Shown in pieces: positions 43,883-52,666 of a stretch of DNA of 64,000 nucleotides; position 1 is the stretch's first letter; the number at the start of each line of letters is the position of its first letter. The position numbers were made by a program, and so were the translations under genes. The notes beneath the pieces are model-generated. The model did no database searches, was not told where the DNA came from, and saw nothing but the letters and a program-made list of their open reading frames with translations. Location: positions 992,001-1,056,000 of the forward strand of contig NZ_VTFG01000001.1 of the NCBI RefSeq assembly GCF_008692035.1, read 5' to 3'. The DNA comes from Pseudomonas marginalis (GTDB lineage Bacteria; Pseudomonadota; Gammaproteobacteria; Pseudomonadales; Pseudomonadaceae).

Positions 43883-44803
43883 ATGTCCACTCCCCTGCTT
43901 GTGGAACGCGCCGGCATCGTGCGCGGCTTCAATCGCTTCTACACCCACCAGATCGGCGTGCTGCAGGAACACCTGCTGCACAGCGACTATTCCCTGACTG
44001 AAATTCGGGTGATGTACGAGCTGTCCTCCCGTGGCGACCTCACCAGCGCCGACCTGTGCCAGATGCTCAGCCTCGACGCGGGTTACCTGAGCCGCCTGAC
44101 CAGTGGCTTCGAGAAAAACGGCCTGATCCAGAAAGTCCGCTGCGCCACCGATGCGCGCGCGGTGCAATTGCACCTCACCGATCTCGGTCGCGCGGTCCTG
44201 GCGCCCCTGGAACAGCAGACCCAGGATGAAGTCATCGCCCTGCTCGAGAGCCTGCCCGAACCCCAGCAGCAGCAATTGACCGACGCCATGCAACGCATCC
44301 AGGCCCTGTTGCAAGGCCGCCCGTCGAGCTACCTGCTGCGCGACCCACGCCCCGGGGATATGGGCCTGGTGGTGCAGCAGCAAGCCGCGCTGTATGCCCG
44401 CGAATACCACTGGAACTGGGAGTTTGAAGCGCTGGTGGCGGAGATCGTCGCCAAGTACCTGCGCGAGTTCGACCCGGCGCGGGAGCGCTGCTGGATCGCG
44501 GAGAAGGATGGTGAGGTGGTGGGTTCGGTGTTCGTCGTGCGCCATGACGATACAACCGCCAAGCTGCGCATGCTCTACGTGGATGCGAGTGCGCGGGGCC
44601 TGGGCATCGGCCAGCGCCTGGTGGACGAATGCCTGCGCTTTGCCCGCGATGCCGGCTACACCCGCATGATGCTGTGGACCATGAGCGCCCTGACCGATGC
44701 GCGCAAGCTCTACCAGAAAGCCGGTTTCGAGTTGGTGGAAGAAGAGCCCACCTTGAGTTTCGGCAAGCAGCTGGTCAGCCAGACCTGGGCGCGCGCGTTG
44801 TAG
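43883..44803 (+). CDS. MarR-type regulator fused to GNAT acetyltransferase
   Basis: 306 aa from ATG 43883. Residues 1-145 are a MarR winged helix (LTEIRVMYELSSRGDLTSADLCQMLSLDAGYLSRLTSGFEKNGLIQKVRCATDARAVQLHLTDLGRAVL). Residues 155-306 are a GNAT domain with the acetyl-CoA loop LRMLYVDASARGLGIGQRLVDECLRFARDAG and LYQKAGFELVEEE. Such fusions are known; the acetylated substrate may be the inducer. A strong promoter with paired MarR-like palindromes lies just upstream. Confidence 0.92.
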   Translation: MSTPLLVERAGIVRGFNRFYTHQIGVLQEHLLHSDYSLTEIRVMYELSSRGDLTSADLCQMLSLDAGYLSRLTSGFEKNGLIQKVRCATDARAVQLHLTDLGRAVLAPLEQQTQDEVIALLESLPEPQQQQLTDAMQRIQALLQGRPSSYLLRDPRPGDMGLVVQQQAALYAREYHWNWEFEALVAEIVAKYLREFDPARERCWIAEKDGEVVGSVFVVRHDDTTAKLRMLYVDASARGLGIGQRLVDECLRFARDAGYTRMMLWTMSALTDARKLYQKAGFELVEEEPTLSFGKQLVSQTWARAL

Positions 44804-44859
44804 AAAAGACGCTTGAAGGAATGGGTCTCGACACAACGTTATGGGTGATTCGACGGACC

Positions 44860-45009
44860 TGTGGCGAGCGGGCTTGTCCCGCGCTGGGCTGCGCAGCAGC
44901 CCCTAAACCAGGCGCAGCGGAGTGCCTGATACAACGCATCCGTCTTTATTAGGGGCGCTTCGCACCCCAACGCCGGCGGTGCGACGATTCGACAAGCCCG
45001 CTCACCACA
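44860..45009. repeat. REP/BIME element
   Basis: Outer arms 44860-44878 and 44991-45009 are inverted repeats with one mismatch over 19 bp. Inside is the same GGGCTGCGCAGCAGCCC hairpin and TAAAC...AGGC stretch as in the element at 30345-30547. It lies between the convergent MarR-GNAT and MFS genes, a usual place for REP pairs. It fills most of the 224-bp gap. Confidence 0.8.
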
Positions 45010-45027
45010 GAGGTAGCGGGTCTGGGT

Positions 45028-46431
45028 TTACAGGTCCGTGATTTCCTTGTGGCGCGGCACCAGGGTCTTCATCACGCTCCACGCCACCAGGTACGCCAGC
45101 GCACAGATCGCGAACATGATCATGTAGCCGGTGTGGATGTCATTGATGGACTTGTAGTAGTCGAACACCCAGCCGCCGATCTTGGTCATCACCACACCGC
45201 CGATGCCGCCGGCCATGCCGCCGATGCCGACCACCGAGGCCACGGTTTTCTGCGGGAACATGTCGGACACGGTGGTGAAGATGTTGCACGACCACGCCTG
45301 GTGCGCCGAGGCGCCGACGCCGATCAGCAATACCGGGACCCAGAAGCTGATGTAGCCCAACGGTTGTGCCAGCAACACCACCAACGGGAACAGCGCGATC
45401 ACCAGCATGGCTTTCATCCGGCCGTCATAGGGGGCATCGCCACGGGCCATGAAGTAGCTGGGGAACCAGCCGCCGCCGATGCTGCCGACCATGGTCATGC
45501 TGTACAGCACGGCCAGCGGCATGACGATATCGGCGCCTTTCATGCCGTATTGCGCCGACAGGTAGGTAGGCAGCCAGAACAGGAAGAACCACCACACGCC
45601 ATCGGTCATGAACTTGCCGAAGGCAAACGCCCAGGTCTGGCGGTAGGTGAGCAACTTGAACCACGAGACTTTTTTCTGTACCGCGCCTGCAACCGGCGGG
45701 ATAGAGGGCTGCTGCGCCTGGTCGCTGCGGATATAGGCCAGCTCTTCGGCCGACAGGCGTTTCTGCTGCTCCGGCTTCTCATACACCGCCGCCCAAACCG
45801 CCACCCACACAAAGCCCAGCATGCCGATAACCATAAAGGCCGCTTCCCAGCCCCACATCCCGGCGATCAGGGGCACGCAGATCGGCGCCAGGATCGCGCC
45901 GACGTTGGCGCCGGAGTTGAAGATCCCGGTGGCCAGCGAGCGTTCTTTCTTGGGGAAATATTCGGCGGTGGCCTTGATCGCAATCGGGAAGTTACCCGCC
46001 TCGCCAATCGCCAGCACGGCCCGGGACAGCATGAAGCCGGCGATGGACACGGGGATCACCGCCAGGCCGAACGCGGCGCTGACCGCCGCGATGCCCTCGC
46101 CCATCGGCACCGAGAACGCATGCATGATGGCGCCGGTGGACCAGACCGCAATCGCGATCACGTAGGCGGCCTTGGTGCCGATCTTGTCGACAAACCGCCC
46201 GGCAAACAGCATGGAAATCGCATACACAAACTGGAACACCGCCGCGATATTGGCGTAATCGGTGTTGCTCCAGCCAAATTGCGTCGACAACTGCGGCGCA
46301 AGCAGGCTGAGCACCTGGCGGTCGAGGTAGTTGACGGTGGTCGCGAAAAACAACATCGCGCAGATGGTCCAGCGATAGTTGCCTACAGCTTGGCCAACGC
46401 GCTGGGCGTTGATGGGCTCGATCAAGTTCAT
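45028..46431 (-). CDS. MFS transporter, hexuronate/sugar-acid type (ACS family)
   Basis: 467 aa from ATG 46431 (MNLIEPINAQRVGQAVGNYRWTICAMLFFATTVNYLDRQVLSLLAPQLSTQFGW). The YLDRQ motif after helix 1 is typical of the anion:cation symporter branch (ExuT, GudP). FAGRFVDKIGTKAAYVIAIAVWS and GEAGNFPIAIKATAEYFPKKERSLATGIFNSGANVGAI support this. Likely H+-coupled uptake of a hexuronate or aldarate. A palindrome with 8-bp arms (46460-46481) lies upstream. No catabolic enzymes are next to it. Confidence 0.88.
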   Translation of the reverse strand: MNLIEPINAQRVGQAVGNYRWTICAMLFFATTVNYLDRQVLSLLAPQLSTQFGWSNTDYANIAAVFQFVYAISMLFAGRFVDKIGTKAAYVIAIAVWSTGAIMHAFSVPMGEGIAAVSAAFGLAVIPVSIAGFMLSRAVLAIGEAGNFPIAIKATAEYFPKKERSLATGIFNSGANVGAILAPICVPLIAGMWGWEAAFMVIGMLGFVWVAVWAAVYEKPEQQKRLSAEELAYIRSDQAQQPSIPPVAGAVQKKVSWFKLLTYRQTWAFAFGKFMTDGVWWFFLFWLPTYLSAQYGMKGADIVMPLAVLYSMTMVGSIGGGWFPSYFMARGDAPYDGRMKAMLVIALFPLVVLLAQPLGYISFWVPVLLIGVGASAHQAWSCNIFTTVSDMFPQKTVASVVGIGGMAGGIGGVVMTKIGGWVFDYYKSINDIHTGYMIMFAICALAYLVAWSVMKTLVPRHKEITDL

Positions 46432-46459
46432 GGCATCACTTTTTATTTTTGTTAGGTAG

Positions 46460-46481
46460 GACATATGTAACGTCATATGTC
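46460..46481. promoter_or_regulatory. palindromic operator candidate of the MFS gene
   Basis: GACATATG-N6-CATATGTC has perfect 8-bp arms and lies 29 bp upstream of the MFS start. The symmetry and AT-rich centre resemble GntR/FadR-type operators, which often control sugar-acid transporters. The regulator gene is not in the window. Inferred. Confidence 0.5.
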
Positions 46482-46585
46482 GTCGTACAACTGTGGCTTT
46501 TATATCGGGCTACCTACCCGCTGTCAATCTGAAAGATTACGGCTTTTGCGGGCTATCTCACGGGTGTGAAAAGTGTCAGGCGCGG

Positions 46586-47107
46586 CTAGGTTGTAGGACG
46601 ACAAATGCGCATGACCCGGCTCGGCGCCTTGCCGGGCACATCGTCGAGCACACCGAACGGCTGCATGCCGACCTTCTCCAGCACACGGATCGACGCCGCG
46701 TGATCGGGCCGCACCAGGCCGAACACTTCCGGCAGACGGAGGGTGTCAAACGCCAACGCCAGGGCATCGCGTGCCAGCTCAGTGGCGTAGCCCTGCCCCC
46801 AGGCTTCCACGGCAAAGCGGTAGCCCAGGTTGACGCGCGGTTGCGTGAGGTAGTTAAGCGGGGCGACTCCACCAAAGCCGATGATGAAGTCCGGCGCGTC
46901 AATACGGGCAACCGCCCACCAGCCATAGCCGTTGTCGGCCCACTGCTGGAGCCAGTGATCGAGCAGGCGTTGGGCCGCGGACAGGCTGGGCATGGGCCCG
47001 GAGGGATTGAAGAGATTGGTCAGCGGGTCACCGAAGATCGCGAATAATCGCTGCACATCCCCAAGCTGTGGCGGACGATAGACAAGGCGGGAAACGGTGG
47101 CAGGCAT
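46586..47107 (-). CDS. GNAT family N-acetyltransferase (RimJ/RimL type)
   Basis: 173 aa, with AGAGGA ahead of the ATG. The fold is shown by LVYRPPQLGDVQRLFAIFGDP, IGFGGVAPLNYLTQPRVNLGYRFAVEAWGQGYATELARDALALAF (acetyl-CoA loop) and RPDHAASIRVLEKVGMQPFG. It probably acetylates a protein N-terminus or small amine. Stands alone; 154 bp separate it from the MFS start. Confidence 0.88.
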   Translation of the reverse strand: MPATVSRLVYRPPQLGDVQRLFAIFGDPLTNLFNPSGPMPSLSAAQRLLDHWLQQWADNGYGWWAVARIDAPDFIIGFGGVAPLNYLTQPRVNLGYRFAVEAWGQGYATELARDALALAFDTLRLPEVFGLVRPDHAASIRVLEKVGMQPFGVLDDVPGKAPSRVMRICRPTT

Positions 47108-47128
47108 CGGGATAAGTCCTCTTTACAA

Positions 47129-47150
47129 CTGTGGCGAACGGGTTTGCCCC
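47129..47150. repeat. degenerate REP fragment
   Basis: CTGTGGCGAACGGGTTTGCCCC is a worn copy of one arm of the REP elements at 30345 and 44860. No partner arm of similar quality is seen nearby. It lies between the GNAT and ProP genes. Confidence 0.5.
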
Positions 47151-47265
47151 AGGGTAGGTGCTCACCCCGAAAACCCAGGCAATTGCACGCAAATTGCGCC
47201 CCAGGCAAAAAAACGCAAATAGCGGTGAATTATTTCATGTCCGCTTGTATCTGAACTGACAGAGC

Positions 47266-47288
47266 GGTGCCATTGCAACGATGGCACC
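47266..47288 (+). promoter_or_regulatory. leader hairpin before proP
   Basis: GGTGCCAT-N7-ATGGCACC has perfect 8-bp arms and ends 28 bases before the ATG at 47317. The downstream stretch is pyrimidine-rich (TCCCCTGTTCTGTTTT). It could be an operator or a leader RNA hairpin; it is not a clean terminator because the T run is broken. Confidence 0.45.
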
Positions 47289-47316
47289 TCCCCTGTTCTG
47301 TTTTAGAGTGGTCCGC

Positions 47317-48819
47317 ATGAAATTACGTAAGAAAAGCGTCAAGCCCATCGGTTTGAAAGACATCACCATTGTTGACGACGCCAAGATGCGCAAGGCGATC
47401 ACCGCCGCCGCACTGGGTAACGCCATGGAATGGTTCGACTTTGGTGTCTACGGGTTTGTCGCCTATGTATTGGGCAAGGTGTTCTTTCCCGACGCCTCCC
47501 CCAGCGTACAAATGATCGCGGCACTGGCGACGTTCTCCGTGCCGTTCCTGATTCGTCCCCTGGGCGGCCTGTTCTTCGGCGCGCTGGGCGATAAATACGG
47601 ACGCCAGAAAGTCCTCGCCGCGACCATTGTGATCATGTCGCTGAGCACCTTCGCCATCGGCCTGATCCCCGGGTATGCCTCCATCGGCATCTGGGCGCCG
47701 ATCCTGCTGCTGCTGTGCAAAATGGCCCAGGGCTTCTCGGTGGGCGGTGAATACACCGGCGCCTTGATCTTCGTCGCCGAATATGCGCCGGACCGCAAGC
47801 GCGGTTTCCTCGGCAGTTGGCTGGACTTCGGCTCCATCGCCGGTTTCGTTCTCGGTGCGGGCGTCGTGGTGCTGATCTCCAGCGTGCTGGGCGAAGCCGA
47901 CTTCGAGGCCTGGGGCTGGCGCCTGCCGTTCTTCCTGGCCCTGCCCCTGGGCATGATCGGCCTGTACCTGCGCCATGCGCTGGAAGAAACCCCGGCGTTC
48001 CAACAGCATGTCGACAAGCTCGAACAGGGTGACCGCGAAGGCCTGACCCATGGCCCGAAAGTGTCATTCAAGGAGATCGCCACCAAGCACTGGCGCAGCC
48101 TGCTGACTTGCATCGGCATCGTCGCGGCCACCAACGTGACGTACTACATGCTGCTCACGTACATGCCGAGCTACCTGTCCCATAACCTGCACTACTCCGA
48201 AAACAGCGGCGTGCTGATCATCATCGCGATCATGGTCGGCATGCTGTTCGTGCAGCCGTTCATCGGTTTTGTCAGCGACAAGATCGGCCGCAAGCCCTTC
48301 ATCATCGCCGGCAGCATCGGCCTGCTGTTCCTGGCCATTCCGGCCTTTATGCTGATTACCAGCGGCAAGACCGGCCTGATCTTCGCCGGCTTGCTGATCC
48401 TGGCCGTCGTGCTTAACTTCTTCATCGGCGTCATGGCGTCCACGCTGCCGGCGATGTTCCCCACGCACCTGCGCTACAGTGCCTTGGCCAGTGCGTTCAA
48501 CGTCTCCGTATTGATCGCCGGCGTCACCCCTACCGCGGTGGCCTGGCTGGTGGAAAGCACCAACGACCTGTACATGCCCGCCTACTACCTGATGGTGTTT
48601 GCGGTGGTCGGCCTGATCACCGGCCTGACCATGAAGGAAACCGCCAACAAACCCCTGCGCGGCGCCGCACCGGCTGCGTCGGACATGGAAGAAGCGAAGG
48701 AGTTGCTGCAGGAGCATCACGACAATATCGAGCAGAAAATCGAAGACATCGACGCCGAGATTGCCGAACTGGAAGCCAAGCGCCAGAACCTGGTGCAGCA
48801 GCATCCGCGTATCAATTAA
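47317..48819 (+). CDS. proP: ProP-type proline/glycine betaine transporter
   Basis: 500 aa from ATG 47317 (MKLRKKSVKPIGLKDITIVDDAKMRKAITAAALGNAMEWFDFGVYGFVAYVLGKVFFP). Twelve membrane segments. Motifs GNAMEWFDFGVYG and LGDKYGRQKVL are typical of the metabolite:H+ symporter branch. The C-terminal tail from about residue 455 (MEEAKELLQEHHDNIEQKIEDIDAEIAELEAKRQNLVQQH) is a predicted coiled coil as in E. coli ProP, where it tunes osmotic activation. H+-coupled osmolyte uptake. Confidence 0.92.
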   Translation: MKLRKKSVKPIGLKDITIVDDAKMRKAITAAALGNAMEWFDFGVYGFVAYVLGKVFFPDASPSVQMIAALATFSVPFLIRPLGGLFFGALGDKYGRQKVLAATIVIMSLSTFAIGLIPGYASIGIWAPILLLLCKMAQGFSVGGEYTGALIFVAEYAPDRKRGFLGSWLDFGSIAGFVLGAGVVVLISSVLGEADFEAWGWRLPFFLALPLGMIGLYLRHALEETPAFQQHVDKLEQGDREGLTHGPKVSFKEIATKHWRSLLTCIGIVAATNVTYYMLLTYMPSYLSHNLHYSENSGVLIIIAIMVGMLFVQPFIGFVSDKIGRKPFIIAGSIGLLFLAIPAFMLITSGKTGLIFAGLLILAVVLNFFIGVMASTLPAMFPTHLRYSALASAFNVSVLIAGVTPTAVAWLVESTNDLYMPAYYLMVFAVVGLITGLTMKETANKPLRGAAPAASDMEEAKELLQEHHDNIEQKIEDIDAEIAELEAKRQNLVQQHPRIN

Positions 48820-48871
48820 GACCTGACCAAGCGTGGTGGCAAGGGCCGCCACGCCAGTGGAGTGTTCAACC

Positions 48872-49378
48872 ATGCTTCCAAGCTTCACCGCCGCACACGC
48901 GTTACTCAGCGCCGACGAACGCGCTGCCATCGCCGAAATCGAAGCCACCACCAGCATCCTGCAATTGGTCACCCGCCTGACGGGCATGCGCTTTGCCGGC
49001 ATCGCCAAGTTCACTGACCTGGAATGGATTGTCTGTTCAGCGCACGACCCCTTCGACATGGGCATTCATGCCGATGACGTGCTCGACCTGGAAACCACCC
49101 TGTGCAGCGAGTTCTGCATCAACCCGCAGACCCTGTTTATCCCGCAGGTCAGCGCCAATGGCCGCTTTGCCACGCGCCCGGTGGTCAAGCAATACGCCAT
49201 CGAGAGCTACGCCGGGGCGCCGATCTTCCTGCCGGATGGCCGCCTGTTCGGCGCACTGTGTGCGCTGGATTCCCGGGCGATGCTGTTTGACGACCCCAAC
49301 CTGCCGGAAACCCTCAGCCTGTTTGCGCGGCTGATCGGCTGCATCTTCTACGCTAACTTGACGCCAACGGATCGCTGA
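48872..49378 (+). CDS. GAF domain protein
   Basis: 168 aa from ATG 48872, with GGAG nine bases before it. Nearly all of the chain is one GAF domain (TTSILQLVTRLTGMRFAGIAKFTDLEWIVCSAHDPFDMGIHADDVLDLETTLCSEF ... SYAGAPIFLPDGRLFGALCALD). No output domain is present. It may bind a small ligand or act as a partner of a histidine kinase or cyclase. Thirty-nine bases of untranslated space after proP-side sequence; its 3' end overlaps the convergent AraC gene by 26 bases. Confidence 0.85.
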   Translation: MLPSFTAAHALLSADERAAIAEIEATTSILQLVTRLTGMRFAGIAKFTDLEWIVCSAHDPFDMGIHADDVLDLETTLCSEFCINPQTLFIPQVSANGRFATRPVVKQYAIESYAGAPIFLPDGRLFGALCALDSRAMLFDDPNLPETLSLFARLIGCIFYANLTPTDR

Positions 49379-50276
49379 CCGGCGCTTTGCCGCGCAGCAT
49401 GGCCATATCGCGCTTGGGCGGCACACCAAAAAGCCGGCTGTACTCGCGGCTGAACTGCGACGGGCTTTCATAGCCGACCTTGAACGCCGCACTGGACACG
49501 TCCCGGTGCTCGTTCAACATCAAGCGCCGCGCTTCGTTGAGGCGCAGCCATTTCTGATACTGCAGCGGGCTCATCGCCGTCAGTTGGCGAAAGTGATGGT
49601 GAAAGGTCGCCGCGCTCATCTGCACGCGCGCGGCCAGTTCGTCCACGCGCAACGGCACGTCGTAATTGAGCTTGAGCCAATCGATCGCCCGCGCAATCCG
49701 ATAACCCTGCCCGTCCACGGAACAGATCTGGCGCAGTCGGCCGGCCTGGTCGCTCTGCAATAGCCGGAAGTGAATCTCGCGCTGGATCAAGGGTGCGAGC
49801 ACCGGTATCGCTTCGGGCTCATCAAGCAATTCAACCAGGCGCGCAAAGGAGGCGAGCATGGCGCCGGTCACGACACCAATCCCCACGCCTTTCATCACCG
49901 CCCGCTCACGCGTTGGCGGCAACGCCCCCTGGGCGATCAGCTCGGCCAGGATGCGCAGGTCGAGCTTGAAGGTCAGGCCCAGGCACGGGCGGGTCGGGCT
50001 GGCGACCAGCACTTCGGAGTTGGCCGGTATATCCAGCGACGTGAGCAGAAATCGTGCCGTGTCATACGGGTACCCCTCGCCGCCGACCCACAGCCGCTTC
50101 TCACCCTGGGCAACCAGCACGATGCTCGGCTCGACCATGCACACCACGGGTGTCGCGGGCTGCTCACGCCGATAAAAGCCCAGGCCAGGGATGGGCATGG
50201 GGTAGTCGCCGGGTACGCAGACCCTTGAGCCGATCGCGTGGACCAGCACGTCCAGGGGCGTTTGATTGATCTTCAT
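49353..50276 (-). CDS. AraC family transcriptional regulator (AraC_N type)
   Basis: 307 aa. N-terminal AraC_N domain (PGLGFYRREQPATPVVCMVEPSIVLVAQGEKRLWVGGEGYPYDTARFLLTSLDIPANSEV), as in YqhC. Two C-terminal helix-turn-helices (VDELAARVQMSAATFHHHFRQLTAMSPLQYQKWLRLNEARRLML ... AAFKVGYESPSQFSREYSRLFGVPPKRD). Divergent from the secreted hydrolase/MFS operon, with 165 bp between, so this operon is its probable target. Confidence 0.92.
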   Translation of the reverse strand: MKINQTPLDVLVHAIGSRVCVPGDYPMPIPGLGFYRREQPATPVVCMVEPSIVLVAQGEKRLWVGGEGYPYDTARFLLTSLDIPANSEVLVASPTRPCLGLTFKLDLRILAELIAQGALPPTRERAVMKGVGIGVVTGAMLASFARLVELLDEPEAIPVLAPLIQREIHFRLLQSDQAGRLRQICSVDGQGYRIARAIDWLKLNYDVPLRVDELAARVQMSAATFHHHFRQLTAMSPLQYQKWLRLNEARRLMLNEHRDVSSAAFKVGYESPSQFSREYSRLFGVPPKRDMAMLRGKAPVSDPLASS

Positions 50277-50441
50277 AAAGGGCCCTTCGCTCTGATCGTT
50301 GGACTTTACCCCGACCGGCCCGCTTGCGTCCCCGGCAACCCGCCAGACTCAGAGGATCAGGCAAGTAATCCAGTGGAACGCACTACAGAACCCTCAGCCA
50401 CGCCGGGAAGATGTGCCGACCCCCTTCTCAAGGATCCATCC

Positions 50442-51464
50442 ATGAAAAGCCTCTTGCTCACCCTGAGTCTGCTGGTGATTTCGTTCTCTTCTCTGGGAGC
50501 CGACATGTCCAACGGTGCAAACAACTTCTACACAAGCGACAAGGTGACCGTCGAAAAAGTCACCTTCAACAATCAATACGGCATGCCGGTGGCGGGCAAC
50601 CTGTTCGTGCCCAAACAGCTCGCCCCGGCCTCGAAAAATGCCGCGCTGATCGTCGGCCACCCGATGGGTGCCGTCAAGGAACAGAGCGCCAACCTCTACG
50701 CCACCAAAATGGCCGAACAGGGCTTTGTCACCTTGTCGCTGGACCTGTCGTTCTGGGGCGAAAGCGCAGGCACACCACGCAATGCGGTGCTGCCCGACCT
50801 CTACGCCGAAGACTTCAGCGCCGCCGTGGACTTCCTCGGCACCCGGCCGCTGGTCGATCGTGAGCGCATCGGCGTGATCGGCATCTGCGGCAGCGGCAGC
50901 TTTGCCATCGCGGCGGCCAAGATCGACCCACGCCTCAAGGCCATTGCCACGGTCAGCATGTACGACATGGGCGCCGCCAACCGCAACGGTCTCAAGCACG
51001 GCATGACAGCGGAACAACGCCGGCAGGTGTTGGTGCAGGCGGCCAACCAGCGTTACGTGGAATTCCAGGGCGGCGAGACCCTCTACACCAGCGGCACGCC
51101 GCTCAAGCGGAGCGGCAACCCGATTGGCGATGAGTTTTTCGATTTCTACCGCACACCGCGCGGTGAAGTCACACCGGCCGGCGCGTCGCCGCAGACCACC
51201 ACCATGCCGACGCTGACCAGCAACGTGAAGTTCATGAACTTCTATCCGTTCAACGACATCGAGACCATTTCGCCTCGCCCGCTGTTGCTGATTGCCGGTG
51301 CCGACGCCCACTCCCGCGAGTTCAGCGAAGACGCCTACAACCGTGCCGCCGAGCCCAAGGAACTGGTGATCATCCCCAACGCCGGCCATGTGGACCTCTA
51401 CGACCGGGTCAACCTGATCCCCTTCGCCAAGCTCACCAGCTTCTTTAACAGTCACTTGAAGTGA
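50442..51464 (+). CDS. secreted alpha/beta hydrolase (dienelactone hydrolase-like)
   Basis: 340 aa from ATG 50442, with AAGGA seven bases before it. Signal peptide MKSLLLTLSLLVISFSSLGA. Alpha/beta core: AALIVGHPMGAVKEQSANLYATKMAEQGFVTLSLDLSFWGESAG, elbow VIGICGSGSFA, and C-terminal IAGADAHSREF with IPNAGHVDLYD (His). At the elbow either Cys149 or Ser151 could be the nucleophile, as in DLH-like members that use Cys. The substrate is unknown. Its stop overlaps the MFS start (GTGA). Confidence 0.85.
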   Translation: MKSLLLTLSLLVISFSSLGADMSNGANNFYTSDKVTVEKVTFNNQYGMPVAGNLFVPKQLAPASKNAALIVGHPMGAVKEQSANLYATKMAEQGFVTLSLDLSFWGESAGTPRNAVLPDLYAEDFSAAVDFLGTRPLVDRERIGVIGICGSGSFAIAAAKIDPRLKAIATVSMYDMGAANRNGLKHGMTAEQRRQVLVQAANQRYVEFQGGETLYTSGTPLKRSGNPIGDEFFDFYRTPRGEVTPAGASPQTTTMPTLTSNVKFMNFYPFNDIETISPRPLLLIAGADAHSREFSEDAYNRAAEPKELVIIPNAGHVDLYDRVNLIPFAKLTSFFNSHLK

Positions 51465-52666
51465 TCTCGATAAACCCTCACGCGCCCCGCTGGGGCGCCG
51501 TCTTCGCCCTGTCCCTGGCGGCCTTTGCCCTGGTGGCCTCGGAGTTCATGCCGGTGAGCCTGTTGACCCCGCTGGCCGCCGACCTGGGCATCAGCCAAGG
51601 CCAGGCCGGCCAGGGTATTTCGGTGTCAGGCCTGTTTGCCTTGCTCACCAGCCTGGTGATCGCCCGAGTGGCGGCGCGCATGGATCGCAAGCGCCTGCTG
51701 GTCGCGCTGACCTTGCTGATGATCGTGTCCGGCAGCGTGGTAGCGCTCGCGCCGAACTACCTGATCTTCATGCTCGGCCGCGCCCTGATCGGCGTGGCCA
51801 TCGGCGGCTTCTGGTCGCTGTCGGCAGCCACCGCCATGGGCCTGGTGCCCGAGGGCCAGGTGCCGCGCGCCTTGGCTATCGTCAATGGCGGTAACGCACT
51901 GGCAACCGTGATCGCAGCACCGTTGGGCAGTTTCCTCGGTGGTTTGATCGGCTGGCGTGGCGCGTTTTTCTGCGTGGTGCCGGTGGCCGTGGTTGCGGTG
52001 CTGTGGCTGCTGCTGAGCCTGCCGTCGATCAAGCCCCGCAGCCAGGCCGGCAACGGCCACCTGTTGCGCTTGATCAAGCGCGCCCCGGTGGCCCTGGGCA
52101 TGCTGGCCGTCAGCGTGTTTTTCATGGGCCAGTTCATGCTGTTCACCTACCTGCGGCCGTTTCTGGAAGGTGTTACCCAGGTGGGTGTATCGCTGCTGTC
52201 GTTGATGCTGCTGGTGCTCGGCCTGGCCGGTTTGGCCGGCACACTGCTGATCGAGCGTTTCCTGAAGAACCGCCTGTACCCCACGCTGATCGCCATTCCC
52301 GTATTGATGGCGGTGATCGCCCTGGCGTTGGTCGCATTCGGCAGTTCGCCCGTTATCACCGGCGCGCTGCTCTGTGTGTGGGGCCTGGTAGCAACCGCCG
52401 CGCCGGTGGGCTGGTGGACCTGGCTGGCAAAAACCCTGCCTGAAGATGCCGAGGCAGGGGGCGGCTTGATGGTTGCCATCATCCAACTGGCAATCGCTGC
52501 CGGGGCAACGCTGGGCGGCGTGGTGTTTGACCTGTGCGGCTACCAGGTGACGTTTGCCTTGAGCGCCGCACTACTGTGCATGGCGGCGATACTCGCCTGG
52601 GCCGCTGCGCGGGTCAGTCAACGCGCACTGTCGATGATCTGCCCGCCATCCGGTGTCAGGCTGTAG
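51461..52666 (+). CDS. MFS transporter (DHA1/sugar-efflux type)
   Basis: 401 aa from GTG 51461, which overlaps the hydrolase stop by four bases. Twelve membrane segments: FALSLAAFALVASEFMPVSLLTPLAADLGISQGQAGQGISVSGLFALLTSLVIARVAARMDRKRLLVAL is the typical start of the DHA1 group (AraJ, SotB, YdhP). Likely exports a sugar, purine or drug. Co-transcribed with the secreted hydrolase; both under the divergent AraC gene. The 3' end overlaps the convergent SDR gene by 49 bases. Confidence 0.88.
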   Translation: MISINPHAPRWGAVFALSLAAFALVASEFMPVSLLTPLAADLGISQGQAGQGISVSGLFALLTSLVIARVAARMDRKRLLVALTLLMIVSGSVVALAPNYLIFMLGRALIGVAIGGFWSLSAATAMGLVPEGQVPRALAIVNGGNALATVIAAPLGSFLGGLIGWRGAFFCVVPVAVVAVLWLLLSLPSIKPRSQAGNGHLLRLIKRAPVALGMLAVSVFFMGQFMLFTYLRPFLEGVTQVGVSLLSLMLLVLGLAGLAGTLLIERFLKNRLYPTLIAIPVLMAVIALALVAFGSSPVITGALLCVWGLVATAAPVGWWTWLAKTLPEDAEAGGGLMVAIIQLAIAAGATLGGVVFDLCGYQVTFALSAALLCMAAILAWAAARVSQRALSMICPPSGVRL

